A stretch of DNA of 49,444 nt, taken from Rhizobium sp. Q54 (GTDB lineage: Bacteria > Pseudomonadota > Alphaproteobacteria > UBA828). Every line of letters begins with the position of its first letter. Within the stretch, counting starts at the first letter, position 1. The DNA lies in contig CAMDDO010000004.1 in assembly GCA_945892755.1 (NCBI GenBank), positions 67,099-116,542 of the forward strand. The letters run 5' to 3'. Below the pieces are notes generated by a model. That model saw only the letters and a program-made list of their open reading frames with translations, was not told the DNA's origin and did not search any database. Positions 45,226-49,444 of the stretch are shown here, piece after piece. The position numbers and the translations under genes were made by a program.

Positions 45226-45255
45226 ATTATATAGCAGTTTAGATTGACATTTCAA
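45226..45255 (-). promoter_or_regulatory. Sigma-70-type promoter for the Xre/DUF2384 gene
   Basis: On the minus strand TTGAAA (45250-45255), an 18-base spacer and TATAAT (45226-45231). It gives a leader of about 64 bases before the ATG at 45155. The stretch is conspicuously AT-rich against the background. Confidence 0.6.
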
Positions 45256-45333
45256 TGGCGGTTTTTGGGGGAACATAACCCCCATCGTTGTTGGCTTGGA
45301 CTTGACTTGGTTATGAGTAATTGATAACATGCG

Positions 45334-45711
45334 ATGGTGAAAAGGGAAGGCCGCGACCGCAGCCTGGATACGCTCCTGGACCTGGACGGTCAGGTGCTCG
45401 TCGTCGATCCGGCCGGCGCGCATTGGGTCAGGTTTTCGGTCAGGCGCGTGCCAACGACACCAGAGAAGCCGCATGGCCTCGACTATTCGCTGAGCCTGCA
45501 TGACGAAGCGGGCGAGCGCCTGGTCGGTTTCGACAACGCGCACCCGGTGCGCCGGTCGGCGGGGCCGGGTGGAAGGGCACACCAACGGCACGATCATCGG
45601 CATCGCCTCCGCACTGTCAGGCCCTATGACTATAGGGATGCCGCGACCTTGCTGGCCGATTTCTGGACTGAAGTGGACGCCGTGCTGAAAGAGCGAGGAG
45701 TGAGCCCATGA
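45334..45711 (+). CDS. TumE-like toxin-family protein (DUF6516-like)
   Basis: A 125-residue protein with the TumE layout: LDLDGQVLVVDPAGAHWVRF, then GLDYSLSLHDEAGERLVGFD with NAHPVRR, a His-rich middle (RHDHRHRL) and a C-terminal helix RPYDYRDAATLLADFWTEVD. TumE proteins are toxin partners of helix-turn-helix TumA antitoxins. The downstream gene begins at ATG 45708 inside its stop (ATGA), the usual order and coupling. A strong initiation signal is not evident, and the ATG at 45334 lies only a few bases after the AT-rich stretch, so the start could be leaderless. Confidence 0.75.
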   Translation: MVKREGRDRSLDTLLDLDGQVLVVDPAGAHWVRFSVRRVPTTPEKPHGLDYSLSLHDEAGERLVGFDNAHPVRRSAGPGGRAHQRHDHRHRLRTVRPYDYRDAATLLADFWTEVDAVLKERGVSP

Positions 45712-46073
45712 CCACGTTGAAGGTCGGCATCGCGAGCTATGATGAGATGAAGGCGCGCACCATGGCGATCGCGCGCGGCAAGCGGCGCGCGCGGGGCGAA
45801 CCCAAAATCTGGTTCACCTCGATGGAGAGCTTCGCCAAGGTGCTGTCCGATCGGAACCGCGCGTTGCTCGCGCTGATCGCCGAGGCGAAGCCGGGCTCGC
45901 TCGCCGAGCTGGCCGCGCTTTCGGGCCGCGCCAAATCCAATCTCTCGCGCACGCTGAAAACAATGGCGCGCTACGGTTTGGTCGAGCTCAAGAAGGGCGA
46001 GGGCGGCACGCTCGTCCCGCGCGTGCGCTACACCGACATCGCGCTCGAAGTGGCGGTGGGGGAGGGGAGGTAG
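45708..46073 (+). CDS. TumA-like winged-helix antitoxin/regulator
   Basis: A 121-residue DNA-binding protein. After a basic segment (IARGKRRARGEPKIWFTSME) comes a MarR/ArsR-like winged helix: SDRNRALLALIAEAKPGSLA, ELAALSGRAKSNLSRTLKTM, ARYGLVELKKGEGG, ending PRVRYTDIALEV. It follows the TumE-like gene with a four-base overlap, matching the reverse toxin-first order of tumE-tumA. Likely neutralises and represses the pair. Confidence 0.8.
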   Translation: MTTLKVGIASYDEMKARTMAIARGKRRARGEPKIWFTSMESFAKVLSDRNRALLALIAEAKPGSLAELAALSGRAKSNLSRTLKTMARYGLVELKKGEGGTLVPRVRYTDIALEVAVGEGR

Positions 46074-46194
46074 GGACGTGAAGCGGAGCGAGCTACACGG
46101 GGCTGACGAAAGCGACCCGGGTGGGCCGCACTCCCTTCTACAGTTGAAGCTTCTTCACGCAAGCAATCGAAGCATTGCCGCGAATTAGGATCCG

Positions 46195-47094
46195 ATGTCT
46201 ACCGATCCTCTGTCTGAGTTGCAGCAAACTCTCGCGGGTGCGCGGAGTATTTTGGCTGCACAGACTCGATTGATCGATCTTTGCCTGCACCGCCTGAAGG
46301 AAATTCGGGATGGAATGGCCCCGTTACCCAATGGAGCTAACCGGAGGGTCCTTGAAGTCGTTCTGACAATGATTCACGTCAGTGGCGTATCCAGTCATTC
46401 AATTCTAAAGCTGACAGACGAAATGAATTTACAGGCACGAGATGGCTATCCAATCGCTCGGAGTATCGTAGAGACAGTTATAAACATTGCTTTCATTATG
46501 GCGGGAGGGGAGGCTGTTGCAGAGCAGGCGGATAGGCACGCACAACAAAAAGCATTCCGTGACCTCAAGCGAACGTCATCGATCGCTGGATACACCGTGT
46601 CCGTTGGCTGGACGGGAAAGCTGACCTCGGAGGATGAGGCGCGCCTGTCCGCTCTGGTTGCCGAGTTCACCACGAAATCTGGACGTGAAAGACACGACTG
46701 GACGGAAAGCAATCTGGAGCATCGCCTCGCCGCTATCGATAAGCGTTTTGGCCATCGAGTGATGACGTTAATCCATCCAGCATTCTTGATGATCTATCGC
46801 CATGCTTCCGAGATCCTCCACGGCACATACTTTGGCGCATTGTTCTTCTGGGGCGTTACCACACCAGGACAACGGCCTAGCACCGCGGACGAGCTGAAGA
46901 TTGTTTTGGGGCACCATCAATTGGCCGTAGCGATGAGCGTCATTCTCGCCAATACGGCGCTGATAGATTGCGTAGGTCAGTATTTCGATTATTTCGAGGT
47001 CAGCGCCTTCTCGGACGACCTTTTACGGCAGCTCGAAAAGTTGCCACTGATCAAGAATGGGCTTGCCTCGCAACCCCCGAGCGGGCAGGTCTGA
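46195..47094 (+). CDS. DUF5677-like (HEPN-related) hypothetical protein
   Basis: A 299-residue all-helical protein with AT-richer codon use than its neighbours. ATG 46195 follows TTAGGATCCG. Motifs: ARSIVETVINIAFIMAGGEA (the ARs(L/I)xE helix of DUF5677), WTESNLEHRLAAIDKRFGHR, and MIYRHASEILHGTYFGALFF (a Y-x-x-x-S-x-x-x-H arrangement). DUF5677 proteins are scattered, often near defence or mobile genes; a ribonuclease role like HEPN has not been shown. It sits next to the TumE/TumA-like pair, so the segment 44817-47094 reads as an accessory patch. Confidence 0.7.
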   Translation: MSTDPLSELQQTLAGARSILAAQTRLIDLCLHRLKEIRDGMAPLPNGANRRVLEVVLTMIHVSGVSSHSILKLTDEMNLQARDGYPIARSIVETVINIAFIMAGGEAVAEQADRHAQQKAFRDLKRTSSIAGYTVSVGWTGKLTSEDEARLSALVAEFTTKSGRERHDWTESNLEHRLAAIDKRFGHRVMTLIHPAFLMIYRHASEILHGTYFGALFFWGVTTPGQRPSTADELKIVLGHHQLAVAMSVILANTALIDCVGQYFDYFEVSAFSDDLLRQLEKLPLIKNGLASQPPSGQV

Positions 47095-47137
47095 GCCGGT
47101 GTTCGGGTAGGCTCCCGCGCACACATACGGAGTTCTC

Positions 47138-47905
47138 ATGTCCACCCAACTCCAAGGCCAGCACGTCTTCATCACCGGCGGGGGCAAGGGGATCGGCGCG
47201 GCGGCGGCGCGGGCGCTTTCCGCGCACGGCGCGAGGCTCACGCTCACCGGGCGCGATAGGGCGGCGCTCGAAGCGACCGCGTCGGGCCTGCCGCATGCGC
47301 AGGCGCTCACGCTCGACGTGACCGACCATGCCGCGATCACGCGAGTCTTCGAGGCCGCGACGCGCGCGTTCGGGCCGGTCAATATCCTCGTCAACAACTC
47401 CGGCATCGCCGAGACCGCGCCGTTCATGAAGCTCACGGCCGAGCTGGTGCGCCGGCTGATGGAGGTGAACCTGATCGGCGCCATGTTGTGCGCGCAGGCC
47501 GCGCTTCCCGGCATGATCGCAGCTGGCAAAGGGCGCATCGTCAACGTCGCGAGCCTCGCCAGCGTGTCGGGTCCGCCCTATCTCGGCGCCTATGCGGCCT
47601 CGAAGCACGCGCTCCTGGGCCTCACCCGCTCGATGGCGGCCGAGACCGCGCGCCAGGGCATCACGGTCAACGCGGTCTGCCCCTCCTATGTGCGGACCGG
47701 CATGGTTGAGAAGGGCCTCGCCACCATGATGGCGAAGACCGGCATGAGCCGCGCCGACGCCGAGGCCGCGCTGGTCAAGCGCAACCCCCAGGGGCGCCTG
47801 ATCGAGCCCGAGGAAGTCGCCGCGACGATTGCCTGGCTGGTGCTGCCCGGCGCGGAATCGATCACCGGCCAGGCCATCGTGATGTCGGGCGGGGAGGTGA
47901 CGTGA
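47138..47905 (+). CDS. Short-chain dehydrogenase/reductase (SDR)
   Basis: Cytoplasmic NAD(P)-dependent oxidoreductase of 255 residues, typical classical-SDR length. Motifs: FITGGGKGIGAAAARAL (TGxxxGxG cofactor motif near residue 12), LDVTDHAAITR, ILVNNSGIAE (NNAG-like), active-site Ser in SLASVSG with YAASKHALLGL (YxxxK), and CPSYVRTGMV. It resembles 3-hydroxybutyrate dehydrogenase or FabG-type reductases. ATG 47138 has no strong ribosome site. Alone in its transcription unit, next to a repeat element and convergent with prfC. Confidence 0.9.
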   Translation: MSTQLQGQHVFITGGGKGIGAAAARALSAHGARLTLTGRDRAALEATASGLPHAQALTLDVTDHAAITRVFEAATRAFGPVNILVNNSGIAETAPFMKLTAELVRRLMEVNLIGAMLCAQAALPGMIAAGKGRIVNVASLASVSGPPYLGAYAASKHALLGLTRSMAAETARQGITVNAVCPSYVRTGMVEKGLATMMAKTGMSRADAEAALVKRNPQGRLIEPEEVAATIAWLVLPGAESITGQAIVMSGGEVT

Positions 47906-47913
47906 TGCAATCA

Positions 47914-48005
47914 CGTCATCCCCCGGCTTGACCGGGGGATCCAGCTATCTTTGAAAAACTGCGGTGATGCTGCCCTGGATGCCCCGATCAAGTCGGGGCA
48001 TGACG
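47914..48005. repeat. Dispersed palindromic intergenic repeat (CGTCAT...ATGACG element), second copy
   Basis: A 92-base element with ends CGTCATCCCCC and GGGGCATGACG, internal CCCCCGG(CTTGA)CCGGGGG and CCCCGA(TCAAG)TCGGGG-type palindromes, each next to ATCCAG/CTGGAT. It has the same plan as the element at 12329-12442. It lies between the convergent SDR and prfC genes and could act as a bidirectional terminator. Confidence 0.75.
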
Positions 48006-48073
48006 AGAAAAAAAGCGGCCTTGCCGTAAAGGTAACGCTCCCTCCTTGAGGGAGAGGGGCACTTATGCGGCGT

Positions 48074-49444
48074 CTAATGCCGTTCCTTGGTGTTGTGGAA
48101 GCTGACCTTCGGCCATTTGTCGCGGATGTAATTGAGCTCCCAGGCATTGCGCGCGAGGAAGACCGCCTGGCCGTCGCCGTCTTCCGCCAGCACGCCTTGG
48201 TTCTCGTCGACGAAGCGCTTGAGCTCGGCCGGATCGTCGGCCGAGAGCCAGCGCGCGGTCTCGCACGGCGCCTGTTCCAGCGCGATCTCGAGCTCATATT
48301 CGGCTGAGAGGCGCGCCACCAGCACGTCGAGCTGCAACTGGCCGACCACGCCGACGATCCAGGCATTGCCGATCTTGGGCCGGAACACTTGCGTCACGCC
48401 TTCCTCGGCCAGGCTTTCCAGCGCGCGCTTCAAATGCTTCTGCTTCATCGGGTCTTCGATGCGCACGCGCTTCAGGATTTCGGGCGCGAAATTGGGAATC
48501 CCGGTGAAGCGCACATCGGCGCCGTCGGAGAGCGCGTCGCCGACGCGGAGCACGCCGTGATTGGGCACGCCAATGATATCACCCGCAAAGGCCTCCTCGG
48601 CCAGCTCGCGCTCGCGCGCGAAGAAGAGGATCGGGTTATGCACGGTGAGCTGCTTGCCGGTGCGCACTTGCGTCAGCTTCATGCCGCGCTTGAAGCGGCC
48701 GGAGCAGAGGCGCACGAAGGCGATGCGGTCGCGGTGATTGGGGTCCATATTGGCCTGGACCTTGAAGACGAAGCCCGCGACACGATTATCCTCGGGCTCG
48801 ACCGGCGCCGGCTCGGCCGGCTGCGCGCGCGGTGGCGGCGCGATGCGGGCGAGCGCCTCAAGCACGTCCTCGACCCCCACGGTCTTCAAGGCCGAGCCGA
48901 AATAGACCGGCGTCAAATGCCCGGCGCGATAGGAGTCGAGATCGAAGGCGGGATAGCCGCCGCGCGCGAGCTCGACTTCTTCCTTGAGCGCGGCGAGGCG
49001 CTCCGGCCCGAGCGCCTCGATCAACGCCGGATCGTCGAGACCCTTGAGCGCGATGAGGGTGGGCACGCCGCGCGCATCGGGCGCGCCGAACAGCAGCGGC
49101 GTGCCGCTCGTGAGATCGACATAGCCCTTGAACGCATCGGCCTGGCCGAGCGGCCAGGTCATCGGGCAGACATCGAGCGCGAGCGTGGACGCGATTTCGT
49201 CCAGCAGCGTGAACGGGTCGCGGCCCTCGCGGTCGACCTTGTTGACGAAAGTGATGATCGGCACGTCGCGCAAGCGGCACACCTCGAACAATTTTCGCGT
49301 CTGCGCTTCGATGCCCTTGGCCGCGTCGATCACCATGACCGCCGAATCGACCGCGGTCAGGGTGCGGTAGGTGTCCTCGCTGAAATCCTCGTGGCCCGGC
49401 GTGTCCAAGAGATTGCAGACGATGCCGTCGCGCTCGAAGGTCAT
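48074..49444 (-). CDS. prfC: Peptide chain release factor 3, 5' end cut by window edge
   Basis: Translational GTPase RF3, which removes RF1/RF2 from the ribosome after termination. The N-terminal P-loop is outside the window; the frame here starts with G2-G3 region NLLDTPGHEDFSEDTYRTLT, then VMVIDAAKGIEAQTRKLFEV and ITFVNKVDREGRDP (NKxD). The middle has YVDLTSGTPLLFGAPD and the domain II part FKVQANMDPNHRDRIAFVRL with CSGRF, and the end KVSFHNTKERH. Length and order match RF3 rather than EF-G. The first Met seen (49444) is internal. Confidence 0.95.
   Translation of the reverse strand: MTFERDGIVCNLLDTPGHEDFSEDTYRTLTAVDSAVMVIDAAKGIEAQTRKLFEVCRLRDVPIITFVNKVDREGRDPFTLLDEIASTLALDVCPMTWPLGQADAFKGYVDLTSGTPLLFGAPDARGVPTLIALKGLDDPALIEALGPERLAALKEEVELARGGYPAFDLDSYRAGHLTPVYFGSALKTVGVEDVLEALARIAPPPRAQPAEPAPVEPEDNRVAGFVFKVQANMDPNHRDRIAFVRLCSGRFKRGMKLTQVRTGKQLTVHNPILFFARERELAEEAFAGDIIGVPNHGVLRVGDALSDGADVRFTGIPNFAPEILKRVRIEDPMKQKHLKRALESLAEEGVTQVFRPKIGNAWIVGVVGQLQLDVLVARLSAEYELEIALEQAPCETARWLSADDPAELKRFVDENQGVLAEDGDGQAVFLARNAWELNYIRDKWPKVSFHNTKERH

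Overview
The window is GC-rich (about 65% by eye), densely coded and carries no rRNA or tRNA that I can see. Gene content (HyuA/HyuB hydantoinases, Sel1-repeat and TadE/TadG proteins, DUF1330, DUF2141, UTRA-type GntR regulator, dispersed palindromic intergenic repeats) suggests the chromosome of an environmental alphaproteobacterium. That placement is inference from style, not a phylogenetic result.

Positions 1-3403 hold housekeeping-like genes: a cardiolipin-synthase-type phospholipase D cut by the left edge, a divergent endonuclease/exonuclease/phosphatase-fold protein, a DUF1330 protein, a membrane sterol-desaturase-type hydroxylase and a small unknown protein. Positions 3586-20297 form a catabolic island for a cyclic amide or carbamoyl compound. 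It has a sugar-type ABC importer (binding protein, ATPase, permease), HyuA/HyuB, two N-carbamoylsarcosine-amidase-like cysteine hydrolases, a PrpB/PEP-mutase-like lyase, an MmgE/PrpD protein, a YrdC-fold protein, a GntR/UTRA regulator, a dihydropyrimidinase with a full set of metal ligands, and an SMP-30-type lactonase. A 14-bp motif lies upstream of both the binding-protein gene and hyuA, in opposite orientation.

Positions 20496-30070 are the most unusual part. Two tandem, very repetitive Gly/Asn/Asp/Ala/Ser-rich proteins are followed by a small exported Asn-rich protein, an exported C39 cysteine peptidase and two paralogous exported proteins. Each of those two carries a double-glycine motif (MSRxELDxxRGG) of the kind C39 peptidases cut. 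All five non-peptidase products share a related C-terminal Asn/Gln/Ile-rich patch. The set recalls the Pseudomonas Fap functional amyloid system (C39 peptidase FapD beside secreted amyloid subunits), but the subunits look unrelated and no outer-membrane channel is present here. I propose it as an undescribed secreted fibre or surface-layer system.

Positions 30193-34702 carry a flavin-dependent acyl-CoA-dehydrogenase-fold oxygenase, a two-helix membrane protein, a Sel1 protein and three TadG/TadE-like genes. A frameshifted, truncated ECF sigma factor and an AT-richer foreign-looking gene follow (34791-36692). On the minus strand, 36741-42718 is a four-component-type toluene/alkene monooxygenase cluster (alpha, gamma, effector, beta) with an amidase and an epoxide-hydrolase-like enzyme. 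The Rieske ferredoxin and reductase genes are missing, and palindromic repeat elements sit in two of its gaps.

The right end has two tandem DUF2141 secreted proteins, an L,D-transpeptidase-like protein, a small toxin-antitoxin/accessory patch (Xre/DUF2384, TumE/TumA-like pair, DUF5677-like), an SDR dehydrogenase and the 3' portion of prfC, cut by the right edge.
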